NCBI GenBank assembly: GCA_964472565.1
Contig: CAYYNB010000001.1
Span: 42,583-106,582, forward strand
DNA: 64,000 nt
Direction: 5' to 3'
Origin: DATAMF01 sp964472565
GTDB lineage: Bacteria > Chloroflexota > Anaerolineae > Aggregatilineales > Aggregatilineaceae
The notes beneath the pieces are model-generated. The model ran no database searches and had not been told where the DNA came from. It saw only the letters and a list, made by a program, of their open reading frames with translations. The position numbers and the translations under genes are program-made. Of this stretch, positions 50,095 through 59,247 are shown piece after piece. Position 1 is the first letter of the stretch. Every line of letters begins with the position of its first letter.

Positions 50095-51690
50095 ATGAGC
50101 AACGTGAAAGAAGGCTTTGACTTGACTTTTGACGAGTTGCAGACTCAACTCATCCAGTATGTTGAACAGCAGCAGCTTTTATTGACTGTTACGCGCCAAA
50201 TCTCCGGCAGCATTGGCCTCAGCGAAACGCTCCCGCATATTCTCGGCGGGATCAACCGGGCGCTGAAGGCGGATGTGGTGCGCCTGTTGTTGGTGGGTTT
50301 CGGGCGGGGAACGGTCTATGCGACGGGTCCTCTGGCCGACCAGATGAGCGATCTGGACGCTCATTTGTTGGAACTCGCTTCGCAGCGTGGCGAATTCGAG
50401 ATTCTGCGTGACGAAACGGGAGACAGCGGTTTTCTGCCCCCCGATCTTGACGCGGTATTGGTGATTCCGCTGATCGCCCACCAGACCCAGCACGGTATTT
50501 TGTGGCTGGGCTTCCAGTCTCCGCACCGTTTCGGCGAGGCGGAACGCACTCTGCTGTCCATTCTGGCAGGGCAGGCGGCGATTGCGGTCGCGAATTCCCG
50601 CTCCTTTGAGGCGGCCCGGCGGCGGCGCGAATGGCTGGCCGCGATTCTTGCCAGCACGCCCGATCCGGTTTTGGTCGTGGATCACGAGTTGTGTTTACAA
50701 CTCATCAATCCTGCCGCCCAGGAGACGTTCGGCGTGTCTGAAGAGAGCGCTATGGGTGAACCGCTGGCGAAAATTGCCGCTGTCCCCGATTTACTCAGTC
50801 TTTTCAGCGAGACGCACGATCCTGACGAGCAGCGCCGGATCGAACTTAGCATTAACAGCCGCACCTATTCGCCCAGCATTTCTCATGTGCGCACCGAACG
50901 TGATGAGACAGTGGGGTCGGTGCTGGTGCTGCGCGATATTACCCATTTCAAGCGCCTGAACGATAATATGTCTGAATTTTTGAGCACGGTGTCCCACGAC
51001 ATGCGCTCGCCGCTGACCTTTATGAAAGGCTATCTCGACATGCTGGGCATGATCGGCGAACTGAATGATCGCCAGACGGAATTTGTCGAGAAGATCGCGG
51101 TGGGTGTTGTCCAGATGTCGGATATGGTCGAGAAGATTCTCGAAGCGGGCAAGCTGGACCCCGTCGCGGGGACCTATCAACTGCTGCGCGAACCGACAGA
51201 TGTGGTTGAAGTGCTGCAAAAAATGATCGCCAGTCTCAGCGAACCAGCCGCTAAAAAAGAGATCGAACTCACGTCCTCGATTGCGCCCAATATTCCCATT
51301 CTCAACGTGGACCGGGCCATGCTGTCCAGCGCTTTCACCAATCTGGCCGAAAACGCGGTCAAATATACGCCCGAAGGCGGCAAGGTGCATGTGGATGCCC
51401 ACCTGGAAGATGATCAACTCCTGTTCAGCGTCCAGGATAACGGCTACGGTATCAGCCCTGAAAACCAGAAAAAACTTTTCCAGCGTAATGTGCGCGTTCA
51501 CCGCAAGGAATGGAAGCGCGTCAAAGGCAGCGGGCTGGGCCTGTTTATTGTCAAAAATGTGGCACAGCGGCACGGCGGGGATGCCTGGGTTCAGAGCGAC
51601 GAAGGCCAGGGCTGCACATTTTTCCTGTCGATCCCGCTCGCGGGCAGCAATCTGATTGCGGGCGACAGTGCCAGCAGTTCAGCCGATTGA
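50095..51690 (+). CDS. GAF-PAS sensor histidine kinase
   Basis: 531 aa, soluble. Short N-terminal helix, GAF (about 30-170), PAS (about 178-285), phospho-acceptor domain with H301 in STVSHDMRSPLTF, and an HATPase with NAVKYTPEGGKVH, DNGYGISPE and GSGLGLFIVKNVA. ATG 50095 directly abuts GGGGG; the in-frame GTG at 50104 has better spacing and may be the real start. Divergent from the receiver-ParA/sirtuin/kinase operon. The scaffold gap begins 8 nt past the stop. Confidence 0.92.
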   Translation: MSNVKEGFDLTFDELQTQLIQYVEQQQLLLTVTRQISGSIGLSETLPHILGGINRALKADVVRLLLVGFGRGTVYATGPLADQMSDLDAHLLELASQRGEFEILRDETGDSGFLPPDLDAVLVIPLIAHQTQHGILWLGFQSPHRFGEAERTLLSILAGQAAIAVANSRSFEAARRRREWLAAILASTPDPVLVVDHELCLQLINPAAQETFGVSEESAMGEPLAKIAAVPDLLSLFSETHDPDEQRRIELSINSRTYSPSISHVRTERDETVGSVLVLRDITHFKRLNDNMSEFLSTVSHDMRSPLTFMKGYLDMLGMIGELNDRQTEFVEKIAVGVVQMSDMVEKILEAGKLDPVAGTYQLLREPTDVVEVLQKMIASLSEPAAKKEIELTSSIAPNIPILNVDRAMLSSAFTNLAENAVKYTPEGGKVHVDAHLEDDQLLFSVQDNGYGISPENQKKLFQRNVRVHRKEWKRVKGSGLGLFIVKNVAQRHGGDAWVQSDEGQGCTFFLSIPLAGSNLIAGDSASSSAD

Positions 51691-51698
51691 CTCGCTTA

Positions 51699-51798
51699 NN
51701 NNNNNNNNNNNNNNNNNNNNNNNNNNNNNNNNNNNNNNNNNNNNNNNNNNNNNNNNNNNNNNNNNNNNNNNNNNNNNNNNNNNNNNNNNNNNNNNNNN
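51699..51798. other. Assembly gap of 100 N
   Basis: One hundred N, the conventional size for a gap of unknown length. True distance and content between the kinase gene and the carbamoyltransferase gene are unknown. Confidence 0.98.
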
Positions 51799-51799
51799 T

Positions 51800-52693
51800 A
51801 TGAGAAACTTTATCGAAATTACCGATTTTACCACCGACGAACTGACATCCATTCTGGATCGCGCCGATCAACTGCATGATCTCTGGCACGCCAACCGCAT
51901 GCCCGACTCGCTCCGCCACCAGCGGATCGCCCTGTGGTTTTGGGGGAATGGCTTCCGTAACCGCGTGGCGTTTGAAATCGGCGCGCGGGCGATGGGCGCG
52001 GATGTCGCGTTTATCCCTGGCGAATTAGGCGTGCAGGAACCGGTTGAGGATGTTGGTCATTATCTGAAAAACTGGTTTTCCATGCTCGTCATCCGCGCTA
52101 AAAAGCATGACGATCTGCTAACCGTCGCACAGGATGCGGCGGTACCAACGATCAACGCGCGGACGAACTTTAATCACCCCTGCGAAATTATGGGCGATTT
52201 GCAGTATATCCGAAAAGTACGCGGCTCGATTGATAACCTGAAGGTGGTGTTTGTGGGGGAAGTCACCAACCTGTGCATGAGTTGGTTTGAAGCTGCCGTG
52301 CGTTTTCCGATCAGCGTCGTGCAGGTTGCTCCGGTTGACTATCTGCTGCCCGAAGATCGGGTGAAAACGATCAATGCGGGTGCGGTGGGCGAAATCGCAA
52401 CCACAGTTGACCTGCACAGCGCCATTTCCAAACAGACCGATCTCATCTATACCGACTGTTGGCCCGCTGAAGGACTGAAACGGCAGTTTTTGCCCTACCA
52501 GATCACCGGGGAGATCGTGGACCGGATCAGTACAAAGGGCTTCTTTCTGCCGTGCCCACCTGTCACACGCGGTCAGGAAGTCTCGGCGGAGGCGCTGGCT
52601 TCCGACAAGTGCCAGGACTATGCCGCCAAAGAATATCTGCTGCACGCTCAAAACGCGATTATGGAGTTTTTGGCGCAGTCTGCCTCCTCTTAA
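51800..52693 (+). CDS. Aspartate/ornithine carbamoyltransferase family protein with altered carbamoyl-phosphate loop
   Basis: 297 aa; the ATG lies one base after the gap, but alignment of MRNFIEITDFTTDEL with family N-termini suggests it is complete. Two-domain ATCase/OTCase fold: first domain with ALWFWGNGFRNRVAFEIG where families have STRTR (here GFRNR: both Arg kept, Ser and Thr lost), then NHPCEIMGDLQYI at the HPCQ site. The second domain has VFVGEVTNLCMSW and PCPPVTRGQEV, closer to the ATCase HPGPVNRG motif than to OTCase HCLP. The family transfers a carbamoyl group to an amine. The changed loop makes activity and substrate uncertain. MutL starts 43 nt on. Confidence 0.78.
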   Translation: MRNFIEITDFTTDELTSILDRADQLHDLWHANRMPDSLRHQRIALWFWGNGFRNRVAFEIGARAMGADVAFIPGELGVQEPVEDVGHYLKNWFSMLVIRAKKHDDLLTVAQDAAVPTINARTNFNHPCEIMGDLQYIRKVRGSIDNLKVVFVGEVTNLCMSWFEAAVRFPISVVQVAPVDYLLPEDRVKTINAGAVGEIATTVDLHSAISKQTDLIYTDCWPAEGLKRQFLPYQITGEIVDRISTKGFFLPCPPVTRGQEVSAEALASDKCQDYAAKEYLLHAQNAIMEFLAQSASS

Positions 52694-52736
52694 ATGCGGT
52701 AAAATCTGCCCGTAAAACAGGGAGAGAGGGTCGAGT

Positions 52737-54563
52737 ATGTCCATACGGGTTTTAGCGGAAACCGTCGCCGCGCAGATCGCAGCGGGTGAGGTGATTGAGC
52801 GCCCGGCGTCGGTGGTCAAGGAATTGATGGAAAATGCGCTTGATGCGGGGGCCACGTCGATCACCGTTGAGATTGAGGATGGCGGCAAACGCCTGATCCG
52901 GGTCAGCGATAATGGCGACGGTATTCTGGCGGACGAGGCGGCTTTAGCCTTTGCGCGGCATGCGACCAGCAAGTTACGTACTGTCGAGGATTTGAATCGC
53001 ATCGAAACATTAGGCTTTCGCGGCGAAGCGCTCGCCAGTATTGCCGCTGTCAGTCGGACCACGCTGGCGACCCGCTGCCGTGAGGAATCGATGGGCATCA
53101 CGGTGCAGGTCGAGGGTGGGGAGGTCCGTTTTTCGCGGCCACTGGGCGCGCCGGTTGGTACGGCGCTGAGCGTCGAAAACCTGTTTTTTAACACGCCCGC
53201 GCGCCTCAAATTTCTCAAGGCCGACAGCACCGAGCGCCGCCATATGATGCAGTTGGTTTCCAATTACGCGATGGCCTATCCCACCGTGCGCTTCCGGCTG
53301 ATTATGGAAGGCCGCGAACAGTTCCACAGCACGGGCAGCGGCGATCTGGCGGATGTGTTGGTGGAAGTCTTTGGGCTGGAAACGTTCCGCGAGATGTTAG
53401 AGGTCAGCCCGCTGGCTCCCTCGCGCCCCGATCTGCCCCTGATTGAAGTGTATGGCTTTACGTCCACGCCGAATCTCCACCGTTCGAACCGCAGCCATAT
53501 TGTGCTGTTTGTCAATGGCCGCGCGATTGTCGATCAGAGCCTCAGTTATGCGGTGGTCCAGGCGTACCATACGCTGATGCCCACCGGGCGTTATCCGCTG
53601 GCGGTGCTGCTGATCAATATGCCGCCGGATGAAGTCGATGTGAATGTGCATCCCACCAAAGCCGAAGTCCGGTTCCGTTCACCGGATGCGGTCTTTTCGG
53701 CGGTACAAAAGTCGGTGCGCCGCGCTGTCGTGGATCAATCGCCGGTGCCGTCGATGGACCCCTACGCGGATGTCAGTGAGGGCTGGTCCGCCCCGCGCGA
53801 AATGCCCCCGCTGCCCGCCCGCCGTCCGTTTGTCCCCGGCGAAGAACAGCTCAAAATGGAACTGGACTTGCTCGACGCAGGCCGGTATGGTCAGCAGCGC
53901 CCGCCTGATGCGCCGCATGTCCCCACGTGGCGCACCAACGACACCGAAATCCCTGCCGGGCCGAGTGGTCCGCTGCGCCCGCGCACCCTGCCGATTTTGC
54001 GCGTGGTGGGGCAGGTGGGAGCCATGTATATCGTGGCCGAGGGTCCGGCGGGCCTCTATCTGATCGACCAGCATGCCGCCCATGAGCGCATTTTGTACGA
54101 GCAGTTTATGGCGCAGCAGGCCGCGCTGGAGCCTGTCGCCCAGCAAACCCTGCATACCACGACGGTTGAACTGCCGCCCACCTCGGCCCGCCTGCTCGAA
54201 GAAAATCTGGATGTGCTGCGCGCCCTCGGCTTTGATCTGGAACCGTTCGGCGGCACGACCTTTCGCCTGCGCTCGGTCCCGGCACTGCTGGCGGATCGGG
54301 AACCGCAGGACGTGATCAACGGCATTGTGCAGGACCTGGAAAGCGGCATCGGCCCCGGTGAAGTGGCGCTCGAAGAGAAGTTGATCCGCCGCGTGTGCAA
54401 AACCGCCGCCGTCAAAGCGGGCCAGACGCTGAGTTATGACGAAATGCAGGGCCTCATCCGCCAGTTGGAGCGCTGCGAGTCGCCGCGCACCTGTCCGCAT
54501 GGCCGCCCGACGATGCTGCATATGAGTGGGGAAGAGTTAGCCCGCCAGTTTGGGCGTGTATAG
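52737..54563 (+). CDS. mutL: DNA mismatch repair protein MutL (endonuclease type)
   Basis: 608 aa; GAGAGGG upstream. N-terminal GHKL ATPase: IAAGEVIERPASVVKELMEN, DNGDGI, GFRGEALASI and NVHPTKAEVRF. A variable linker spans about 350-425. The C-terminal domain has the metal-dependent nicking motif DQHAAHE (444-450) followed by ILYE, plus CKTAAVKAG and CPHGRPT. It is thus the nicking MutL found in bacteria without MutH. It works with MutS, which is not in this window. Probably co-transcribed with the carbamoyltransferase homologue. Confidence 0.97.
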   Translation: MSIRVLAETVAAQIAAGEVIERPASVVKELMENALDAGATSITVEIEDGGKRLIRVSDNGDGILADEAALAFARHATSKLRTVEDLNRIETLGFRGEALASIAAVSRTTLATRCREESMGITVQVEGGEVRFSRPLGAPVGTALSVENLFFNTPARLKFLKADSTERRHMMQLVSNYAMAYPTVRFRLIMEGREQFHSTGSGDLADVLVEVFGLETFREMLEVSPLAPSRPDLPLIEVYGFTSTPNLHRSNRSHIVLFVNGRAIVDQSLSYAVVQAYHTLMPTGRYPLAVLLINMPPDEVDVNVHPTKAEVRFRSPDAVFSAVQKSVRRAVVDQSPVPSMDPYADVSEGWSAPREMPPLPARRPFVPGEEQLKMELDLLDAGRYGQQRPPDAPHVPTWRTNDTEIPAGPSGPLRPRTLPILRVVGQVGAMYIVAEGPAGLYLIDQHAAHERILYEQFMAQQAALEPVAQQTLHTTTVELPPTSARLLEENLDVLRALGFDLEPFGGTTFRLRSVPALLADREPQDVINGIVQDLESGIGPGEVALEEKLIRRVCKTAAVKAGQTLSYDEMQGLIRQLERCESPRTCPHGRPTMLHMSGEELARQFGRV

Positions 54564-54570
54564 AACAAAA

Positions 54571-54600
54571 CAGGGGCGTGTTGAGCGCCCCTGAATGTTT
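54571..54600. terminator. Intrinsic terminator between convergent mutL and secF
   Basis: 8-bp GC-rich stem (54571-54578 with 54586-54593), 7-nt loop, followed by AATGTTTT; A-rich on the other side, so it may serve both genes. Confidence 0.7.
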
Positions 54601-54619
54601 TAAACGTGAAAACTGGGTT

Positions 54620-56020
54620 CTATGAAGCGGCGGCGACTTCTTCGCGTTTGTGCTTCTTGGCATCGCGGTTCACGAAAGGCAGTTCGCCTTTTTCCCACGA
54701 GACCAGCAACGGCACGGCGTTGAAGATCGAAGAATAGGTCCCGCTCAGCATACCGATCAACAGAATGCCAATAAACTGGCGGATCGTTTCGCCGCCGAAC
54801 AGTAGGATCGCCAGCATGACAAAGATTGCGTTCAACTGCGTCATCAATGACCGGTGAATGGTTTCGAGCACGCTGCGGTTGACGATGACATCATACTCTT
54901 CCCCGCGATACTTCGGGATATTTTCGCGGATGCGGTCAAACACCACAATCGTGTCCTGCACCGAGTACCCGACAACGGTTAGCACAGCGGTCAGGAACAG
55001 CGCGTCCGCTTCCCAGCCAAAGAGCAGGCCCAAAATCGACATCACGCCCATCGTCACCAGGATGTCATGGAACATGGCGATGATGGCGCACGTTCCATAG
55101 CGGATCGCATGCGGAACCTGACGGAAAGCCCAGACGATGAAAAACAGGATAATCACGGCCACCGCCAGCGTTGCCAGCAGGGCGGCGCGGGTCACTTCTT
55201 TACCCACTGTCGCCGACACGCTGCTGCTGGTGATTTCGCGCTCAGGATTGGTAATGTCGGGCGTCCAATAGCCGCTGATAGTGGTCTGAAGATAGGTGCG
55301 CAGATCGTCCAGTTTCGTGCTGTCGGTGGTGTCGATGCGCAGTTGCCAGCGGCTGCCCGCTTCACCGGGCATCGCTTCCAGCATCTCAACGGTGATCGCA
55401 TCCAGATTGAACGCCCCACCCAGCGCTTCGCTGTTTTCCGTCTTAAAAGTATCCAGCGCGGCGGTCAGTTGTTCTTCCGTAACGGTTTCCGCAAACGAGA
55501 TGTCCATCGTCAGGGCCGCTTCAATTTCGTCAAAACGGATGAACTGAACGTCGGTGTCTTTGTCGTCTTCGATAACGGTGTTCACATAAATTGCGGGCAG
55601 GCCGCTCTTGGCCGTGTCGCTGAAGAAGGCTTTTGCGGCATCCGTGATGCTGGCGACTCCCTGAGAAAGCGCCGCATCCTCGCTTACCGTTTCGGGGAAC
55701 GTGATCAGGAACCGGCTGGCTGCCTGTTTGGTGGCCGTGTCTTTATCTTCTTCAATGGGGTCCAGTTCCTGGACGACGTATTCATCCACCAGTTTATCGC
55801 CGTTGGGGCCGGTGGCGTTTTCCAGGGCGTCACGCACTGTCTGTTCGTTCACCTTGTCCATGAACGAAACATCCATCAGCGTACCACCCGTGAAGTCGAT
55901 GCTCAACAGGACGGGGGAGCCGTTCGAAAATGTCGAGTAAATCATGGCGATCAGGCCTGGGATGATAACCATCGCCGAGACCAAAAAATACAATTTGCGA
56001 CGTTGTGCGAATTGAAACAT
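54620..56020 (-). CDS. secF: Protein translocase subunit SecF
   Basis: 466 aa; AGGGAG upstream. A first transmembrane helix (about 12-30), then SIDFTGGTL, a large external region, and five more helices with the SecF blocks PHAIRYGTCAIIAMFHDI and GYSVQDTIVVFDRIREN. Works with SecD and SecYEG using proton-motive force to pull exported proteins out. It is longer than the usual ~300 aa because the external region (about 40-280) is expanded, with two repeated-looking EAALTMD/AL segments. Directly downstream of secD, 18-nt gap. Confidence 0.95.
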   Translation of the reverse strand: MFQFAQRRKLYFLVSAMVIIPGLIAMIYSTFSNGSPVLLSIDFTGGTLMDVSFMDKVNEQTVRDALENATGPNGDKLVDEYVVQELDPIEEDKDTATKQAASRFLITFPETVSEDAALSQGVASITDAAKAFFSDTAKSGLPAIYVNTVIEDDKDTDVQFIRFDEIEAALTMDISFAETVTEEQLTAALDTFKTENSEALGGAFNLDAITVEMLEAMPGEAGSRWQLRIDTTDSTKLDDLRTYLQTTISGYWTPDITNPEREITSSSVSATVGKEVTRAALLATLAVAVIILFFIVWAFRQVPHAIRYGTCAIIAMFHDILVTMGVMSILGLLFGWEADALFLTAVLTVVGYSVQDTIVVFDRIRENIPKYRGEEYDVIVNRSVLETIHRSLMTQLNAIFVMLAILLFGGETIRQFIGILLIGMLSGTYSSIFNAVPLLVSWEKGELPFVNRDAKKHKREEVAAAS

Positions 56021-56038
56021 GATTCTCCCTACCTGTCC

Positions 56039-57496
56039 TTATACACCGAGCAGCCATTTATAGGCGCGCATCGGACCACCCATGATCATCACCAGCGTGT
56101 GCAGGAATGTGCGCGTGGCGATGACGGCGGTGAAGAGGTTGATCACCAGACCGAGCGCCAGCGTGACGGCAAAACCACGCACCGACGACGCCCCAAAGGC
56201 GCTGCCGAAGAAGTACAAAATTCCGCAGATGATGATGGTTGAGGTGTTCGAGTCGCGAATGGAGTTCCACGCGCGGTTGAAACCTGCTTCAATCGCCCGT
56301 TCCAGCGTGCGCCCGTCGCGCAGTTCTTCCTTCATACGCTCGAAGATCAGGATGTTACCGTCAACTGCCGTTCCGATTGAGATCAGGAAGCCGATAATCG
56401 CGGGCAGACTCAGTTCGACGGGGATGAACTTGAACAGCGCGAAGTTGATCACGGCAAACAGCAGCAGCGCGAGCGCGGCGGCAATACCGGGAACGCGGTA
56501 GTAGATCAGCATGAACAGCATCACGGTGGCGATACCGAGAATACCCGCATTGATCGAGCGGTCCACCGAAATTTTACCCAGCGACGGGCCGATGGTGTCG
56601 AACGCAATGATGTTCAGCGGGACAGGCAGCGCACCATACTTAAGCTGCGCGGTCAGAATATCCGCCTCGTTTTTGCTGAATCCGCCGGTGATGATACCCC
56701 CATCCATCGTGCCAGCGGCAGCAGATGCGGCCAAACCGGATTGGATCGTGGGATAGGACACCAGATGACCATCCAGCACAATTGCCAGCGGCTTGTTCGC
56801 GCCGTTCGCCACATAGTTAATAAAGTCTTTCACCGTTGGTTCGTCGCCTTCGCCCTTCAGCTTGAAGTTAACGACCCAGGTGGTTCCTACCTGGCTTTCG
56901 GGCTGCGCGGCGGCATCCGACAGGCCCGCGCCGGTCATAATGGACGTGTAGGGCTGGCCGCCGTTCGTATAGGCGAATTCTGCGATTTCTGCACTTTCTT
57001 TGTCGCACGGCCACTGGTCGTAAGGGGGCAGCGTTTCACCAGGAGACAACCGCGCCTGGGCCTGGGCCACCTGCAAATCGGTCAGCACGCACGAGCCGTC
57101 GGGAATGCTTCCCGTCAGCGCCGAAAAATCTACAAATTCCAGCATACCTGTCGATTTGATCGCATCGAAGGCGACTTGTTGCTCTCGCACACCGGGCAGC
57201 GAGACGCTGATCCGGTCACTTCCCTGCAAATTGACTTCGGCCCCGCTCACGCCCAGCGCGTTCACACGGCGCTCGACGTTTCGCTTGGCCTGGTTCATCA
57301 CTTCATCATCAACATCCGTGCCGGGAGCGGCTTCCAACAAGACGCGCGAACCGCCTTGCAGGTCCAGACCTTTGACGACAGTGAGATTACGTTTGGAGCC
57401 AAAAATATCTATTTTTTTGGTGCTAGGTAAACTGGCCCAGATGGATGCTGCGGCAACTGCCAGAATAACCACGAGCCAGAGGCGGTACCCTCTCAT
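56039..57496 (-). CDS. secD: Protein translocase subunit SecD
   Basis: 485 aa; GAGAGGAAC upstream. Helix 1 (about 4-21), then VKGLDLQGGSRVLLEA, the external P1 region with GAEVNLQGSDRISVSLPGV, and a C-terminal five-helix bundle with PTIQSGLA, ILTAQLKYGALPVPL and GTAVDGNILIFERMKEELR. It forms the SecDF complex with the next gene. The many exported proteins in this window would depend on it. A terminator upstream separates it from the DUF1232 gene. Confidence 0.96.
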   Translation of the reverse strand: MRGYRLWLVVILAVAAASIWASLPSTKKIDIFGSKRNLTVVKGLDLQGGSRVLLEAAPGTDVDDEVMNQAKRNVERRVNALGVSGAEVNLQGSDRISVSLPGVREQQVAFDAIKSTGMLEFVDFSALTGSIPDGSCVLTDLQVAQAQARLSPGETLPPYDQWPCDKESAEIAEFAYTNGGQPYTSIMTGAGLSDAAAQPESQVGTTWVVNFKLKGEGDEPTVKDFINYVANGANKPLAIVLDGHLVSYPTIQSGLAASAAAGTMDGGIITGGFSKNEADILTAQLKYGALPVPLNIIAFDTIGPSLGKISVDRSINAGILGIATVMLFMLIYYRVPGIAAALALLLFAVINFALFKFIPVELSLPAIIGFLISIGTAVDGNILIFERMKEELRDGRTLERAIEAGFNRAWNSIRDSNTSTIIICGILYFFGSAFGASSVRGFAVTLALGLVINLFTAVIATRTFLHTLVMIMGGPMRAYKWLLGV

Positions 57497-57542
57497 CGGA
57501 TGTTCCTCTCAAGTGAAAGTAGCTCAACGATGTAATTTAAAA

Positions 57543-57561
57543 CCAGTCTGGGGTAGACTGG
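57543..57561 (-). terminator. Intrinsic terminator after the DUF1232 gene
   Basis: A perfect 7-bp stem (57543-57549 with 57555-57561), 5-nt loop, followed by TTTTAAA on the minus strand. It lies between the DUF1232 stop and secD. Confidence 0.65.
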
Positions 57562-57626
57562 TAGAAAACCCGGTGGATCATAACGCGGGGCGGGGGGGAA
57601 TTCAAGTGTCATTTAGTATCCAAAAT

Positions 57627-57995
57627 CTATGTTAGCAGCCAGAAGACCCAGATCGCCAGCGCAACCCATACGCCCCCGACCAGCAGCGCCCCCGCCCAGG
57701 CCGCTCCTTTGCCAATCTGGTATCCATTTTCGGCTTTGATGCGGGCTTCGGCCATCACGTCCGCCGGGATCAAACGCAGCGCAAGCAGCGCGCCGAGCGG
57801 AATCAGGACCAGATCATCCAGGTAGCCCAACACCGGAATCGGATCGGGGATCAGATCAATCGGGCTGACTGCATAGATCACCACCAGCGCCGCGAGCGCT
57901 TTGCCATACAACGGCGTACGGGGATCGTGGTACGCCAGATACAGCGCCATCACCTCGCGCTTGAGGGTGCGGGTGTGTTGTTTCCATTTTTCCAT
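57627..57995 (-). CDS. DUF1232 (YkvA-like) membrane protein
   Basis: 122 aa from ATG 57995, preceded by AGGATG; a longer frame upstream overlaps the hairpin and the HD gene antisense-like and is rejected. It contains the family signature SPIDLIPDPIPVLGYLDDL and a C-terminal transmembrane helix (about 99-121), with a second hydrophobic segment around the signature. YkvA proteins are small membrane proteins of unknown function. It is on the same strand as the HD gene, 70 nt upstream. Confidence 0.88.
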   Translation of the reverse strand: MEKWKQHTRTLKREVMALYLAYHDPRTPLYGKALAALVVIYAVSPIDLIPDPIPVLGYLDDLVLIPLGALLALRLIPADVMAEARIKAENGYQIGKGAAWAGALLVGGVWVALAIWVFWLLT

Positions 57996-58034
57996 GTGCT
58001 CATCCTGCAATCTGATTGGAGAGGAGGAGATTGG

Positions 58035-58058
58035 TGGGGCAATGCACATATTGCCCCA
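58035..58058. other. Perfect 9-bp hairpin between the HD and DUF1232 genes
   Basis: TGGGGCAAT and ATTGCCCCA (58035-58043 with 58050-58058) with a 6-nt loop. No T-run on the minus strand, so attenuation or mRNA processing is as likely as termination. Confidence 0.5.
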
Positions 58059-58065
58059 TTGGTTC

Positions 58066-58650
58066 CTACGCCTCGCTGCCGTCCAGACCCAATTCCCCGG
58101 CAATCGCCTGCATGGCTTCCAGCACGCGCGGGACATGCTCTTCCCATAAATCCACATGCAGATTCGCGGCGGCGTGTTCGATCTCTTCGCGGTTGATCGC
58201 GGCGGCAAAGGCGCGCGTTTTCCACTTGTCCTTAATCGACTTGATTTTGGTGATGTCGCGGATGTCTTTTGTCGGGCGGACCAGGGCGACGGCGGTCAGA
58301 AAGCCGGTCAGTTCATCGACCGCGACCAGTGTCTTGTCAAGCAGGGTGGTGGGCTGCACGTTTGTGCGTTCGGAGGCGTGCGCCGCAATCGCATGCACGA
58401 TGTCTTCCTCTACGCCCATCTCGCGCAGCACCCGCAGCCCGGTGAAGGGGTGCCCATCTGCCGCCGTCATGTCGGGATAGCGCTCGTAATCAAAGTCGTG
58501 CAGCAGACCCGTCACCGCCCATTTTTCCTCGTCTTCGCCATAATGCCGCGCGTAGGTCCGCATCGCCGCTTCCACCGCCTGCATATGGTGCCGCAGGCTT
58601 TCCGATTGCGTCCATTCTGTCACGATCTGCCATGCTTCGTCCCGTTTCAT
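58066..58650 (-). CDS. HD domain phosphohydrolase
   Basis: 194 aa. The H...HD...D metal set appears as LRHHMQAVE, LLHDFDYE, IAAHASE and VDELTG. Small HD proteins of this type hydrolyse phosphomonoesters or nucleotides; substrate unknown. ATG overlaps the OsmC stop by 4 bp, so translation is coupled. The C-terminal helical region (from about 125) is outside the HD core. Confidence 0.88.
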   Translation of the reverse strand: MKRDEAWQIVTEWTQSESLRHHMQAVEAAMRTYARHYGEDEEKWAVTGLLHDFDYERYPDMTAADGHPFTGLRVLREMGVEEDIVHAIAAHASERTNVQPTTLLDKTLVAVDELTGFLTAVALVRPTKDIRDITKIKSIKDKWKTRAFAAAINREEIEHAAANLHVDLWEEHVPRVLEAMQAIAGELGLDGSEA

Positions 58651-59084
58651 GATGCTGGCTCCGCTTCGATGATCTCATAGCTGTATTCGATTTCTGCCGT
58701 ATGTTTCAGGGTTGCCCATGCGCCGCAGTATTTATCCCGCGACAGATCAATGGCGCGCTCAACGGCAGCCGGTTGGACATTATACCCCTTGACGATGAAT
58801 TTGAGCGTGATATGGGTGAACACTTTGGGATGTTCGTCCGCGCGTTCACCTTCCACGTGAACCTCGAATCCGGTGATCTGCTGCTGCTTTTTGCGCAGAA
58901 TGCTGATCACGTCCAGCCCGGAGCACCCCGCCAGTGAGGTCAGCAGCAGGTTCATCGGGCTGATCCCGGCGTTGTGCCCGCCTGCGTCCGTGTAGGCGTC
59001 AATCGGAATACTGTAATCATTGGCGTAGCCGGTCAAAATCATATCATCCCGCCAGACGACTTTGGTAGTGTGGTGTTTTCCCAT
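58647..59084 (-). CDS. OsmC family peroxiredoxin-like protein
   Basis: 145 aa; AGAGGG upstream. The two active cysteines are C54 in LAGCSGLDV and C120 in KYCGAWATL, at the usual spacing. OsmC/Ohr proteins reduce organic hydroperoxides, probably with lipoyl partners. It has a PMNLLLTSLAGC helix typical of the YhfA-like branch. First gene of an operon with the HD protein, divergent from the ECF sigma gene, which also sits beside a glutaredoxin, so a redox theme is plausible. Confidence 0.9.
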   Translation of the reverse strand: MGKHHTTKVVWRDDMILTGYANDYSIPIDAYTDAGGHNAGISPMNLLLTSLAGCSGLDVISILRKKQQQITGFEVHVEGERADEHPKVFTHITLKFIVKGYNVQPAAVERAIDLSRDKYCGAWATLKHTAEIEYSYEIIEAEPAS

Positions 59085-59130
59085 GTTTTAAACCCTCTTT
59101 CCTGGTGTGAAATTTTCCTCTTATTCTTAT

Positions 59131-59172
59131 GATGCACCCAGGTAATGCAACGTGGCGAAATTTCGGTGCATC
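59131..59172. promoter_or_regulatory. Inverted repeats in the OsmC/sigma divergent region
   Basis: GATGCACC (59131-59138) is repeated inverted as GGTGCATC (59165-59172), and inside the right side lies the palindrome CGAAATTTCG (59156-59165). A possible operator acting on both divergent genes; no factor is identified. Confidence 0.35.
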
Positions 59173-59247
59173 TAAAACAATGAGCATTCTAACAGGGCTT
59201 GCGTTATCATTGTCCCATCTGAACGGTGCCTAGATCAAAGAGTGCTT

